Shown here: positions 1 through 10,960 of the stretch, in pieces
Layout: every line of letters starts with the position of its first letter
How positions within the stretch are numbered: the stretch's first letter is position 1
Assembly (NCBI GenBank): GCA_030704615.1
Contig: CM060733.1
Span: 61,444,001 to 61,508,000 of the forward strand
From: Takakia lepidozioides
Lineage: Eukaryota > Streptophyta > Takakiopsida > Takakiales > Takakiaceae
Direction: 5' to 3'
Length of the DNA: 64,000 nt
Translations under genes and position numbers: made by a program
The notes under the pieces: model-generated
Told to the model about the DNA's origin: nothing
Seen by the model: the letters and a program-made list of their open reading frames with translations, nothing else
Databases searched by the model: none

Positions 1-1400
1 TTTCTGGACCAAACAAAAGTCCAGAATTAGTTAAAATAGTGTTATTTCTCTTGGTTAATATTAGGCTGGTAGGGTTCTTGATACCATTGCATATACATGT
101 GCACATACTAGACAATACCCTATATACCGGTACAACACTGGAGCAAACAACCCCCAAAAAAAAAAAAAAAAAAAAAAAAATCTTGTGATTTTGACGAGGG
201 GTGAAAACAAATGTGCATCAATGCACACTTGTTTTGCAGCACAAAAATATATTTAAAAAATTAAAAAAAATTGGGGATTTTTTTCCTTTTTGTGATTTCG
301 ACGAGGGCTGCCTAACTCCACAACCCCCTGTTTTTTTCTTCTTCTCATATATTCGTTTTAAGAAATTTGTAATACAAAAGCAAAGAAGTACCTCTATTTC
401 TTTTATAAATGTAAATTTCATAATACCACAACCCTTTGTTAAAAATAAATATTTTAGAATTTTTATTTTTCAAGAATTTGTTGGACCCTATGTTTTATCG
501 CACATGGTTTGGAATTCATGCCGAGTGACTTCCTCTAGGGGAATTGTTAGCACTATTGAAGCTTTGCTTCCGACCAGCCATGTTCTTGAGGAGTTTTGAA
601 TTATATTTTGTTTATAATTTTTTTTATTATAATTTGTGATTGTTTTTTTAAATATTTATTCCGTCAATGAAATAGGTTTGAATAACACCATAATCAATGA
701 AGATATTTTAAATAGGTGTTTGTATTTTGTAGACGAATTTTAAAAATAAAATAAAAATCTAATAGTTTAATAAAATTAATTTGAGCTTTATTCTTTTTGA
801 ATATTTATTTATTTTGTAAATTTAACAAATCAAATCTTCCAATAATCTGACAGTCTTACTTCAAATATGTTATAGATTAGTATTTCCTACGTAAAACACA
901 ACACATATAGTTTGTGTGTTATCAAGTTTAATTTCTTCAGGATGGATAACACATGAATAAGGTTATGTTTAACAAGTGAAATTTTGCTAGTTCTGTAATA
1001 ACATAAGGGTATTGCAGAGGAAGCATGATTTGTATTAAATTCGCTTGTGACACCTTACATCTCTTCCATAAAAGTTGTCATTAACTTGCACTAGATCATG
1101 GCTTTACCACACAAGCGGCATGGGATCAGTAGCAGGGGAAACAAACGCGAAAACGCAATTGGTTGAGTCATCGCAGAGCAACACCCTCACCTACCACACT
1201 AGAGGAACGTCCAGGAACGCCGGAATTGAGCCATCCCAGCACTACTCCACACCAACCTATCTGAGAAACTTCTGAGGTCGCAGTCCTCCTCTCAACGGTC
1301 CCATGAAAAATGCGGATGATGTGGTGCGTACGTTGAGCCTCTCCGCAGAAGTCGGATTTCCAGGGACTACCGCCTGGATTTTTGAAATGTTAGGGAATGT
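1..1400. other. AT-rich intergenic stretch with poly(A) run
   Basis: No gene is recognised. A run of 25 A lies at 156-180. The text just after it (about 184-202, TTGTGATTTTGACGAGGGG) recurs with changes at about 289-307, so there is a short local duplication. The open frames here are short, AT-driven and show no family motif. Confidence 0.5.
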
Positions 1401-1430
1401 TCTTGTCGTGTTTCGCTCATTTCCGCCATC

Positions 1431-2300
1431 ATGGAGCTCATCTCTCTCGTTCACCATAACAGATCTATTTTTCTCGTCGCTCATGTCTCCCTTCTTGTCT
1501 CCCGTATAAGGATTGACCTTGATAGTGTTGGAGACACTTTGTGGTTAAATATGCCACCTTGCAGTACCGTCAATCGTGTAGGAAGTGCAAATGGTAGTGG
1601 TGGGATGCTTGTAGCACCATTTCCATTTCTTCATGGTCCTTACATGCACCCAAGATCTTTGATGAGTCAACTTTTTGACTCCTCAATCCCAAATCTCACA
1701 CCGCAACTACGACCAGCAGATATCATTTCTAACGAGCAACCGGCCGCTCCAAAGAAGAAGAGAGCAGCAAAAAAGAAGGTCGTAAAACCAGAAGCAATTG
1801 ACTTGAAGGACGACGTCGAGGAGAAAAAGTGTAACGGTTTATGGAAGGATCATAGGGTTATCCATTTGATAACGCTGCGTGGTGAGATGCAAGCTGACGT
1901 ATTTTCCGCTCCACCAGTAAAACAAGGCATGCAACATCAAGTTTGGGAATAATAGGTCAGAGAAATCTCGACGGTATAATTTGGTAGATGAGTTTATGCA
2001 TGATAGAGCAAATGCGGTCTTTTATGCATATGGTAGTGCCCATGATGTACCAGAGTGCCTTGACCCCACTACTAGTTCTCAAGAGATAAATATGAAATGT
2101 GACAAGGGTAGTGCATAGAGCAAAAGAAACAGTGAGAAATCAACAAAGAAAAAGAAGAGAAATGATCATTTTCTGGAGCGTTGCTTGGAAGAAGTCAGAG
2201 AGAACAGAAAACAAATGATGGAGAGCTTCAAATCAAATGAAGACATTAAAATATCTTTATTGACGTTTTGAGACATTGAAGAAGCTAGTTGAGAAACTAA
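1431..2300 (+). pseudogene. Decayed trihelix/Myb-like (transposon-associated) gene remnant
   Basis: An open frame to 1952 contains a lysine-rich, nuclear-signal-like stretch (PKKKRAAKKK) and then a segment of the form W-K-D-H-R-V-I-H-L-I-x-x-R-G-E-M-Q. That segment resembles the first helices of the trihelix/MADF-like DNA-binding domain carried by many plant proteins and by PIF/Harbinger-associated proteins. The frame breaks near 1948. A shifted frame continues with an SRRYNLVDEF-like part, a stop near 2118, then a basic stretch and the amphipathic FLERCLEEVRENRKQMMES (about 2170-2226), which resembles the C-terminal coiled coil of such proteins. Several stops and a shift mean it is not a working gene as read. 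The family call rests on motif appearance only. Confidence 0.4.
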
Positions 2301-4490
2301 TCTAGATCAATCGCTGGTATGGTTCATTCGCTGCTAGCATGGTTTTGGTTGTGAGAGAATGTCTCATCAACCAATGTTCTCTTATTTCAATTCCACAACG
2401 ATCTGGCAATGCTATCTCTTATAGCCGCTAACTCCTTTGCACTTGTTCCTCATGCAAAGTTTTATGGAGATAGAGAGACATCATTTACATCAAAAGAGAA
2501 GACAACTGTATCTTCCACATAAGCTGGCTCTCTCACTGCTAGAGATTCATCTAGTCCTTGGCCATTGCTAATTGACTTCGAGGATTAGGGCATAAATGAA
2601 AAATCAAACTTTCAAAATCAAGGTATATGATCTAAGTTTTAACTTTTGAGCCATTTATTTCGATTTTTTTTAAAAACTTTTTTTTACTAGTATTATATTA
2701 GAAATCAATGTTTTTTGTTTCAGTAGATTTAGACTGGATTGCTCCAACTTATGATTCTCGGCCATGGCTTCTTACATACATATTGGTATTACAACATGCT
2801 GCTCACATAAAGTGTAATAAGAACTGGTACTTAACGACTTAAATAAATCAATGAGAAATAAAAAGAGAAATACCAGTTAATTGAGAAATCAACGAGAAAT
2901 AAAGAGAGAACGCTGAGTCCTCTCAAAACTCAATCACTCTGTTAGTAACCTTTGATACAGTGTAAGATTTTTCCTATAGATTGTTAGCATTACGGGTAAG
3001 AACAAAGACGACAACGTTCATTGACACTTTTCCTTTTCTGACCATCATCACTTAACAATTCTACAAGAGAATATGAAATTCTTCGTAAGTGATCAGCGGT
3101 TATCAGAGGAGGAAAGCTTGAGCTCATTGACATTTCTTACTGTTTCAGAGACATTTTCAAGTCTGCGATACATCAGACCGAATATTGTGGAGGAAGAAGT
3201 TAGCTTGAAGTAGTATAAAAAAGTGCGTGAAAAACTTCTATTGTACCTGTCTCAGATGCACAGCTAAAGTTTTTTGTCGGACCTCTTGCCTCATGATGCC
3301 TCATGTCAACAACGAGATATATTTGAGCTTCGCTGAAGGAAGACTTCAATATGTGTCATCGAATCCGCCAGAAAGAGCTCAAAGCAATTTTCAAGTGAGT
3401 ACTTATAAGCGCTCTCATAATGAAATCTATCCGTCTGAAGTCAGAATTGTTTTTGACATAGGTTTTCTTCCTTACAATAATATAAGCAAGTCATGACATG
3501 AATCATTTCCCTTAATAGTCTGAATATTATCTACGAACTAAGTGGAATTCACAAAGCATATTGCAAAGTTCAAAGCTACAAGTCTCCCCAAAATCTGTGG
3601 AGAACTCCCATTTTTAGGAGCTGCAACGATGTTTGAGCAAAAGATAGGCCAAGCCCGGCTGGTACGGGCAAACTTGGTGTTCTAATCTCACAGCTGCCCT
3701 CGATGACTACTTCAGTGCGGCCATTAGGTTCTTTTAACATAGCAAATTTTATCCTCGTGTTGAAAGCACTCCCCAAAGCATAGCGAAGGCGAGGAGCCTC
3801 GTATCCTCCTAGGGTGGGAGTGGCGAGTCACGAGGAATACCAGCCACAACTACTATATGGCGTGTCATGTAAAGAAGAGATGCAAGGTCTACCGTAGAGT
3901 AATTCTAAAGAGGTCCTTCTAGTAATAGCATGAACTTGCAAACATGAAAAAGACAATGAACTCATCCCACTCCTTCGTGAGAGCACCATTCTTCTCAAAC
4001 ATGCAACACAAAATTTTGGACCTTTCGGTTAGGCCTTGTGAATGGAGTTTAGATGAGTGTATGTGTAATAATGTGTCGTAACGTTACAGAAGTGTTATTT
4101 TTTTGTTACTGGCAATTCCATCCAGGTGAGGCCCTGCACGTATGGCCATGCTTGTGGATAGGATTCCCATGATGTATGACTGTAGGTGCAGAGGCATGTG
4201 CATGCGGGGGGGAAGGGAATCCAAGGCGGGCAGCGCATGGGCTGCTCGTGTGGGTCCCAGGGAATCCAAAGCGCCGTCCCACACCCAACCCAGCACAACA
4301 CAACACACCTATTTGCAAACATTTTATGACAACAGCATTGAATGCGCGTAAAATACAATAACAGGATGTGAGCACTGCGCATACAAAGGAAGGAATGGCG
4401 AGCCCAAAAGGTGGTGCGTCTACGGAAGGGGTGTTTGAATAGTAATTCAAAGCGCTGACGACGAGTCACAATAAGTGCACGCGTCCCGAG
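2301..4490. other. Intergenic, no gene recognised
   Basis: Only short unsupported frames are seen on both strands. There are low-complexity GAGAAATAAA-like tracts around 2850-2915. No RNA gene or coding motif could be supported. Confidence 0.4.
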
Positions 4491-5686
4491 TTGCAGTGGA
4501 GTTGGTGCTCCAGGATCGGCTCCCCCTCCCGCTCTCTCTCTCTCTCTCGCACCTCACTGTTAGGTTTTGCTGCTGCCGCCCTTGAGGGAAGACCTCATCC
4601 ACTCTTAGGCAACCTTCTCCTATCACGTCGTCCCACCATCTCCGCCAGGGTGTTTCCCTCCTTTTTTCCGTTCTGGTGCGCGCAACTTGAACTGTTTATA
4701 AATGTCGACTCTCCAGCCTGACATGTTTGCGAGCTACTGCAGAACTCTTGTTAGCTAGCTGCTAGTTGTACTTTGGTGTCTCTAGAGTCTGGAGTCTACT
4801 TTGTCACTCAGTCTCGTTGCCGTGCTCCCCCAGAGTAGTCTGGAGGCTAGAAGAAGGCTTTGAGGAGGGGTGGGGGCGGAGGGGGCCGAAGGGAGGAGTC
4901 TATGTGTTGACAGCTGCGAAGGTAAACCTGCTGGTGCTGGCGAGGAGGTAGTGTGCCGGTTGGAGATACTTTTGTCGAAGTGGGTGTAACTAGGAATGTT
5001 GCAGTGTTGAGTTGACCACGTGACTTGTTCTCCGAGAGAGAGAAAAAGAGAGAGAGAGGAGTTTCAGCGCCAAAGGTGCTGCTTCTCTCTCCCTCCTTTT
5101 CTCTGGACGTTTAGAGAGAGGGCGGGAGGCAAAGTTCAATAGTGCCATGCACTTTGCATTGCCTCCCTCTTCTCTCCAGTCCCTTGCTCTCGGTTTTTTT
5201 TTTGCTTCATCTGTATCTATATTCCCCCCCTCCTCTTCTTCGTCCGCGTCTGGAACTGCATTATCTTCCGTTTGATACAGTGTCTCAGAACTGTAGTGAA
5301 ATCTTCACTTGTTCAAGATTCCTCTCACCCTATCTTTTGGGGTGGTTTCGAGTGTGCATATTGGAGTTCTAGTCCACGTCTTAAGACCTAGATTCAGGAG
5401 CAACTGTTGAGATACAAGTTTCTCTTGGAGGCTGCAGCAGCCTGCTTCAAACATACCGCCACACCTCGGTAAGGTGTGCGGAAAGGCCAAAGTTTGCTAT
5501 AGTCATGTTAAAGTGAACACAGAGATCAAGCGTATTTAGCTACAGCTGACGGCCCAGGAGATTTCCTAGTCCTTTCTCTGGTGGAAACGAACTGGTACTG
5601 TCCGGGCAGAAATGAGAGTACAGGCCACCTGCGCTCTTGTCTAGCTTGGTAAAGCTTGTCAACAAACCCGGGAGAGCTACGGACGA
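4491..5686 (+). promoter_or_regulatory. Pyrimidine/GA-rich upstream and leader region of the HD-Zip IV gene
   Basis: The 1.2 kb before the HD-Zip IV start codon has a CT run (4532-4548), a GA run (about 5034-5058) and further polypyrimidine tracts (5080-5105, 5160-5245). A TATA-like TTTATAAAT lies at about 4695-4703. Long GA/CT-rich leaders are common in plant HD-Zip genes, where GA repeats can be bound by BPC-type GAGA factors. The transcription start and any leader intron cannot be fixed from sequence alone; upstream open frames here are probably not proteins. Confidence 0.35.
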
Positions 5687-8080
5687 ATGAGGCTGGGGGG
5701 TGTTACCGTCTCAGCAACTCCTAACGGTACACTAGGGAGGAGCTTTGCGGACTTCGGGGGTATGCCCGCTGGGTTGATGGCCCCTCCGCGACCGGTGCCA
5801 CCGCTGGCGTTGTCTCGCCCACCCCCGAAAAATGTCTATGAATCCTCTCCGGGCCTCTCACTGGCCCCCCCCAGTGGCCTTGAGGGACAGCGCGAAATGA
5901 GCCAAACGGCTGAGAGTGAGCAACAACAGAAAAACAAAGAGGAAGAGTATGAAAGCAGGTCAGGCAGTGACAACATGGAGGGAGGCTCTGGTGATGATCA
6001 GGATCCTGATCACCCACCTCGCAAGAAGAGGTATCACAGGCATACGCCACGCCAAATTCAAGAGATGGAAATGGTGTTCAAAGAGTGCCCCCACCCTGAT
6101 GACAAGCAGCGACAGCACTTGAGCAAGGACCTAGGCCTGGAGCCCCGTCAGGTCAAGTTTTGGTTCCAAAACCGGAGAACCCAGATGAAAGCCCACCACG
6201 AGCGAGCTGAGAACTCAATTCTCCGAGCTGACAATGATAAACTGCGGTCCGAAAATATTACAATGCGAGAGGCAATCAAGAATGCATCTTGTCCCCACTG
6301 CGGGGGTCCCGCGACCTTGGGTGAGATGTCATTCGACGAGCAGCAATTGCGCATTGAAAATGTGCGCTTGAAGGAGGAGCTTGATCGTGTTTCTTCTTTG
6401 GCCGCAAAGTACCTCGGTAGACCTATCGCGCCAATGGCACCTCTTGCTCTTCCAAGCTCTTCTCTGGATCTGCAAGTGGGCGGGGGCAGCTTTGGCATTC
6501 ATGCAGCACCTATTGGGATGGACATTGTGCAGGGTCCCTCGGTTGCTGATGTAGCAACTCGGCCAGGTGGGCTCACGGATGCGGAGAAGCCAATGGTTGT
6601 GGAGCTTGCTGTCACAGCTATGGAAGAGTTGGTGCGCATGGCTCAAGCTGAAGATCCTCTCTGGATAGCCAGCCCTGATGCTCCCAAAGAACAGCTGAAC
6701 TACGATGAGTACGTGCGCCAGTTTCCACGTGGGATTGGCAGCCGACCTCATGGACTGAAGACGGAGGCCACGCGGGAGACGGGGTTGGTGATGATGAATG
6801 GAGTGAATTTGGTGGAGACACTAATGGACGCCGGGCGCTGGATGGAAATGTTTCCTTGCATTGTATCTCGAGCTCTGACTGTTGATGTCCTCTCCCCTGG
6901 AGTGACTGGAAATCGCAACGGATCTTTGCAGCTGATGTATGCAGAGCTCCAGGTGTTGTCTCCGTTGGTACCCACGCGCGAGATTTACTTCCTTCGCTAC
7001 TGCAAGCAGCATGCCGAGGGCGTGTGGGCTGTGGTGGATGTGTCTGTGGATAGCCTTCGAGACAATCCTCCACCATCTTTGATGCGCTGCAGAAGGCGTC
7101 CTTCAGGCATGCTGATCCAGGAGACCCCAAACGGATACTCTAAAATAACAGCAGTGGAACACATGGAGTATGATGATCGCGCTGTCCACGGCATGTATCG
7201 AGCTCTGGTCAACACAGGCATGGCATTTGGTGCGCAACGGTGGGTGGCCACTCTTCAGCGCCAGTGTGAGCGCCTGGCCAGTTTGCTCGCAATCAGTGCT
7301 CCCACTAGAGATCTGGGTGGGGTGCCGAGTGCCAATGGGCGGCGCAGCATGCTGAAACTGGCTCAGCGCATGACTAACAATTTCTGTGCGGGTGTGAGTG
7401 CTTCGACTGTCCATACCTGGACAACACTCTCTGGAAGTGGTGAAGATGACGTGCGGGTGATGACTCGCAAGAGTGTGGACAACCCGGGTGAGCCTCATGG
7501 CATCGTTCTGAGTGCTGCCACCTCTATGTGGCTCCCGGTACCTCCTCAACGTGTCTTTGAGTTTCTTAGGGACGAGCGATTGCGGAGTGAGTGGGACATC
7601 CTGTCGAATGGAGGGCTAGTGGCTGAAATGGCACACATTGCCAAAGGGCAAGATCCTGGGAACAGTGTATCACTTTTGCGAGTGAATGCTCTGAACTCAA
7701 GCCAAAGCAATATGCTGATTCTCCAAGAAAGCTGCACCGACGTGGCTGGCTCGTTGGTCATCTATGCACCTGTTGACATTCCAGCCATGAACCTTGTGTT
7801 GCAGGGCAGTGATCCTGCCTATGTCGCTCTCCTACCCTCAGGGTTCGCAATTCTTCCGGATGGCCCGGAGAACCGACGGTCCATGAGTGTTCAACATGAT
7901 GGTGGGCAACTTGCAGACAGCCCGCGCACAGGAGGGTCTCTTTTGACAGTAGCTTTTCAGATTCTGGTGAGCAGTATACCATCAGCCAGGCTCTCTCTGG
8001 AATCGGTTGCAACGGTAAACAATCTCATATCCTGCACAGTTCAGCGCATCAAGTCTGCTCTGCAGTGCGAGGACGTTTAA
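5687..8080 (+). CDS. Class IV HD-Zip transcription factor (HD-START)
   Basis: A single uninterrupted frame encodes 797 residues. After an acidic, Ser/Gly-rich N-terminus comes a basic RKKRYHRHT stretch and a homeodomain at about 112-172, with the helix-3 signature [14 protein letters not shown] leucine-zipper region follows at about 173-240, interrupted by a loop carrying CPHCGG (about 202-207), which is typical of class IV. A START domain covers about 290-520, then the HD-START-associated region runs to the C-terminus. The length is usual for class IV members (about 700-850). These factors act in the nucleus on L1-box-type promoter elements and control epidermal differentiation in plants. 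The first ATG of the frame is taken as start; ATGs at 5762 and 5777 are alternatives. No intron is needed, which is unusual because angiosperm relatives have about ten; the gene could be retroposed or have lost its introns. The family call is firm. Confidence 0.95.
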   Translation: MRLGGVTVSATPNGTLGRSFADFGGMPAGLMAPPRPVPPLALSRPPPKNVYESSPGLSLAPPSGLEGQREMSQTAESEQQQKNKEEEYESRSGSDNMEGGSGDDQDPDHPPRKKRYHRHTPRQIQEMEMVFKECPHPDDKQRQHLSKDLGLEPRQVKFWFQNRRTQMKAHHERAENSILRADNDKLRSENITMREAIKNASCPHCGGPATLGEMSFDEQQLRIENVRLKEELDRVSSLAAKYLGRPIAPMAPLALPSSSLDLQVGGGSFGIHAAPIGMDIVQGPSVADVATRPGGLTDAEKPMVVELAVTAMEELVRMAQAEDPLWIASPDAPKEQLNYDEYVRQFPRGIGSRPHGLKTEATRETGLVMMNGVNLVETLMDAGRWMEMFPCIVSRALTVDVLSPGVTGNRNGSLQLMYAELQVLSPLVPTREIYFLRYCKQHAEGVWAVVDVSVDSLRDNPPPSLMRCRRRPSGMLIQETPNGYSKITAVEHMEYDDRAVHGMYRALVNTGMAFGAQRWVATLQRQCERLASLLAISAPTRDLGGVPSANGRRSMLKLAQRMTNNFCAGVSASTVHTWTTLSGSGEDDVRVMTRKSVDNPGEPHGIVLSAATSMWLPVPPQRVFEFLRDERLRSEWDILSNGGLVAEMAHIAKGQDPGNSVSLLRVNALNSSQSNMLILQESCTDVAGSLVIYAPVDIPAMNLVLQGSDPAYVALLPSGFAILPDGPENRRSMSVQHDGGQLADSPRTGGSLLTVAFQILVSSIPSARLSLESVATVNNLISCTVQRIKSALQCEDV

Positions 8081-9780
8081 AGGGGTGGGGTGGGGTGGGT
8101 GGGACCTTTCCTTTGCAGGTTGGGAATGGCAGTTATTTCTAGCTCACAAGTCTCTTGGAAGAGTGAAGGCAAAGAGGGCTTGTGCTGCTGAGAGAGTTGA
8201 GGAACTTTCAAGATTGTTCTCATATTGAGCATCATCTTGAGTGTTCCTCAGGATGGATAAGGAGGGTTACTACCCGAATAATTGGCCATTTAGCGTTGGC
8301 ATGGGGACTATGATAACAAACACAATGTAGGGGGTAGGAGTTAGTCAAGAGCGAACCACCATCGATGGCCCTTGCTGCGTGGTAGAGTGGAATATCCACG
8401 ACTGTGTGGATGAGTGCACTCTGGTGTGCGGGTCTCCGTTGTGATTCCTGGTCACTCACACACCAGAATCGTGCATGTGCTTCACCACTCGGCAAGGGTA
8501 GTGGTTCGGGTATTGACTCTACTTCTCACCCTTCTCTTTCAGTCCATAAACTGGCTCAAAAGATTCTTCACCCCTTGAAAATGACTCTGTAAAATTTTGG
8601 TATCCAAACAGGATTGCAATATCCTATAATGTTCAATTCCAATGAGACTGCAGGTTGTGGAGGGGTCACTGGAAACCGGGTTATACATCATGTGGATGAT
8701 GAGACTGCAGTCTTCTGAACGACAACGTTACTGCGTGTTTGGTTTGCAGGAAGTTTGGAAGTTTTTTATGCCTTGAGTTTTGTATACAAATTGTGTGAAC
8801 AGTGTGTGTTGCTGTTGGGGAGAAAACGTGTGGTAGGCCACAACGCACTCCCCCCCATGGTATTCGACCCCCTGCCCCAAGGGCTGGATGAAAAGTTCAC
8901 GCAGCCTAGAATGGGTGAGAGAGGAAGGGCTTCAACACCTGCTCAAATCTTTCCTTTGCATTTGTGGAGGCGTAATCTTGTAGCATTCCCCCTGCCAGCA
9001 CGCTCCAGACTCACATCGTAGATCGCTACTAGAAAACCGCGTTCAAAGCAAGTAATTCCCAGCTCCCAGCAGCTTTTTCCGCAGCGAAAAGGTCCCTGCC
9101 GGTCGGGTTTCCGCCCTCGAGCAGGAATGAGAAGATCCTGGATGGAGAAAAAGCTTCACAGGGCTTCCCCACTTTTGTTATTGACAATTTACAAACATAA
9201 ACACTTTGTTTTGTCGCAATCCAAACTCCTGTTTACCACTGGATATCTCTCGTTAGTATGATCGCAATCCCTACATACTATTTTTTCAGTGTAGCCCCCT
9301 TCATAGCCTTCAACCCCCCGGGTGTCACCCCAAGTACGGTTGCACCCCGGCTGTAACCTCCTTCAGAGTTCTTGTACATTATTTGTAGTATCTTCCCTTC
9401 CACATCTGGAGTCTAAGTGATAGCATCGCACCTTGACACCTTGTGACACCTTGTGTCTAGGACATCTTGACATGCAGATTTCACTTGGACACTAAAATGA
9501 GGATTCCTCATATTCTAGCGACGACCAAAGGTCAGAAGCTAGTTTAGTCGTAGAGCAGGAATAGGGTGCCTTAGTCCCTCGTCATCATCAACACGTCATC
9601 GTCGTCACGTTTCATAGACACGTCATCGTAGTCGTCAATTTCTTTGGAACTTGCCCGAAATGCCCAAAAATGTCTTTGTGGCGAGGAAGGGATGACGCGG
9701 CGAGGGGATGGCACGGAGGGGTTTCACGTAATGTGGTGAGGGCACCTTCTTCTCATCAGACTCGGCCCTAAGATGCCTGT
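8081..9780. other. 3' flank of HD-Zip gene and intergenic DNA
   Basis: This should include the HD-Zip 3' UTR (G-rich run directly after the stop, about 8080-8105). Frames such as the one at 8755-9021 show no recognisable domain. Nothing else could be supported. Confidence 0.4.
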
Positions 9781-9789
9781 TATCGGAGT

Positions 9790-10560
9790 CGTCCCTATTC
9801 ATGTTGAATTCTGCAAGTTAGATCGTTGGTGGATCTATGGTGGTTCTGGAGTGATTTTGACATGTTACTGCCAATGTGGCAACATGAAAGAATCGAAAAA
9901 CAGATAACAGAGACGAGGAGAAGCTCTCGAATGAATACGTTTCCGACCCCAGTCAATGGTGGAACAATCGAAAGGTGAATGTTTGTTGGAAGCAAACGCA
10001 AGTCAGCTGTCATTGTCAGCTGCTAGCAGCAAGGCGAGGATGTACGCATGATTTGTGCAGAGGCATGGATAGCTAAAGGAGCAGGGAGAGAGTGTGGGTC
10101 CATATTCATCCAAAAGGGTCAGGTTTCAAGCTCCAGATTACCTATGATTCCCTGTGGAAGGATAGCTACAAGAAAGGTGCATAGGTAGATGCTCAACTGG
10201 AAGCCGCAGCAGCAGTGGCACAATTGATAAAATCAGGCACTGCTAATCAAGGCATTCATCAACACATTTCACCCTGTTTTCCCCTTTTATCAGAATCGGC
10301 CCTAAATTTCCATGTTGAATTTTGCAAGTTAGCTGGTTGAGTGAATCTTTTGATAATTTGGAGTGACTTTGACATGATACTGCCAATGTGACAGTAGGAA
10401 AGTATCCAGAAACAGGTCCAGATTCATCCAAGAGGGCCAGATTTCAAGCTCCAGATTACCTACATGATTCCTGTGGAAGGATAGCTACAAGAAACCCGCA
10501 TGGGTAGATGGTCAACTAAAGGCAGCAGCTGCAGCGGCACAGTTGATAAAATCAGGCACC
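9790..10560 (+). repeat. Imperfect tandem (segmental) duplication
   Basis: Two blocks recur in the same order. The first block (about 9798-9903, beginning CATGTTGAATTCTGCAAGTT) is repeated at about 10310-10415. The second (about 10100-10240, with TTTCAAGCTCCAGATTACCT and CAATTGATAAAATCAGGCAC) is repeated at about 10417-10560. Copies differ by substitutions and small indels. The second block would encode an Ala-rich AQLIKSGT-like peptide, but frames are broken in both copies. It is probably a decayed mobile element or gene fragment duplicated locally. Confidence 0.7.
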
Positions 10561-10741
10561 TCAACGATGACCACAGCTTCTGAAAGAGGATCAAGAGAGG
10601 GAGTCCACAATGCCTCTTCTGGCACTTCTGCGCATGTGAAGATGCTTTAATGTAAGGCAGGCAGACTGACAGAGGCTCTACAGACTTTAAACCAAGGAGG
10701 ATTCCTCAGATTTCATATAACTTTACAATGATACCAACAGT

Positions 10742-10960
10742 CAGTAGCTCAGTTGGTTAAGTGCACTGAGTGCCACCCAGATAATTCTGGGGTCAAATCT
10801 TGCCATGGACAGGTGTGGTATACTCTTCTCCCCGGCTCCTGGGTGGTGTCCCATTCCTAGCCTTCATGGCGAAAGAGGTTATTTTCTCCTCTCACTATTA
10901 AGGGGCCTGATTTGTGAGCTGTCGCTCACAAGTGTTTCCCTTCTAAAAAAAAAAAAAAAA
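10742..10960 (+). mobile_element. tRNA-derived SINE with poly(A) tail
   Basis: The 5' end carries an RNA polymerase III A-box-like TAGCTCAGTTGG (10745-10756). A B-box-like GGGGTCAAATC lies at 10789-10799, at the spacing expected inside a tRNA gene. A non-tRNA body of about 140 bases follows, then a terminal run of 16 A (10945-10960). This is the standard architecture of a tRNA-related SINE. Target-site duplications were not clear by eye. The tRNA-like head does not fold as a convincing functional tRNA, so a tRNA gene call was not made. Confidence 0.7.

Noticed and set aside
6148-7549. Long - strand frames opposite the HD-Zip gene
   Set aside because: They are shadows of the strongly conserved + strand coding sequence.
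10738-10812. Possible functional tRNA gene
   Set aside because: A and B boxes are present but the acceptor and anticodon stems do not pair well, and the unit continues into a body with a poly(A) tail, so a SINE is the better reading.
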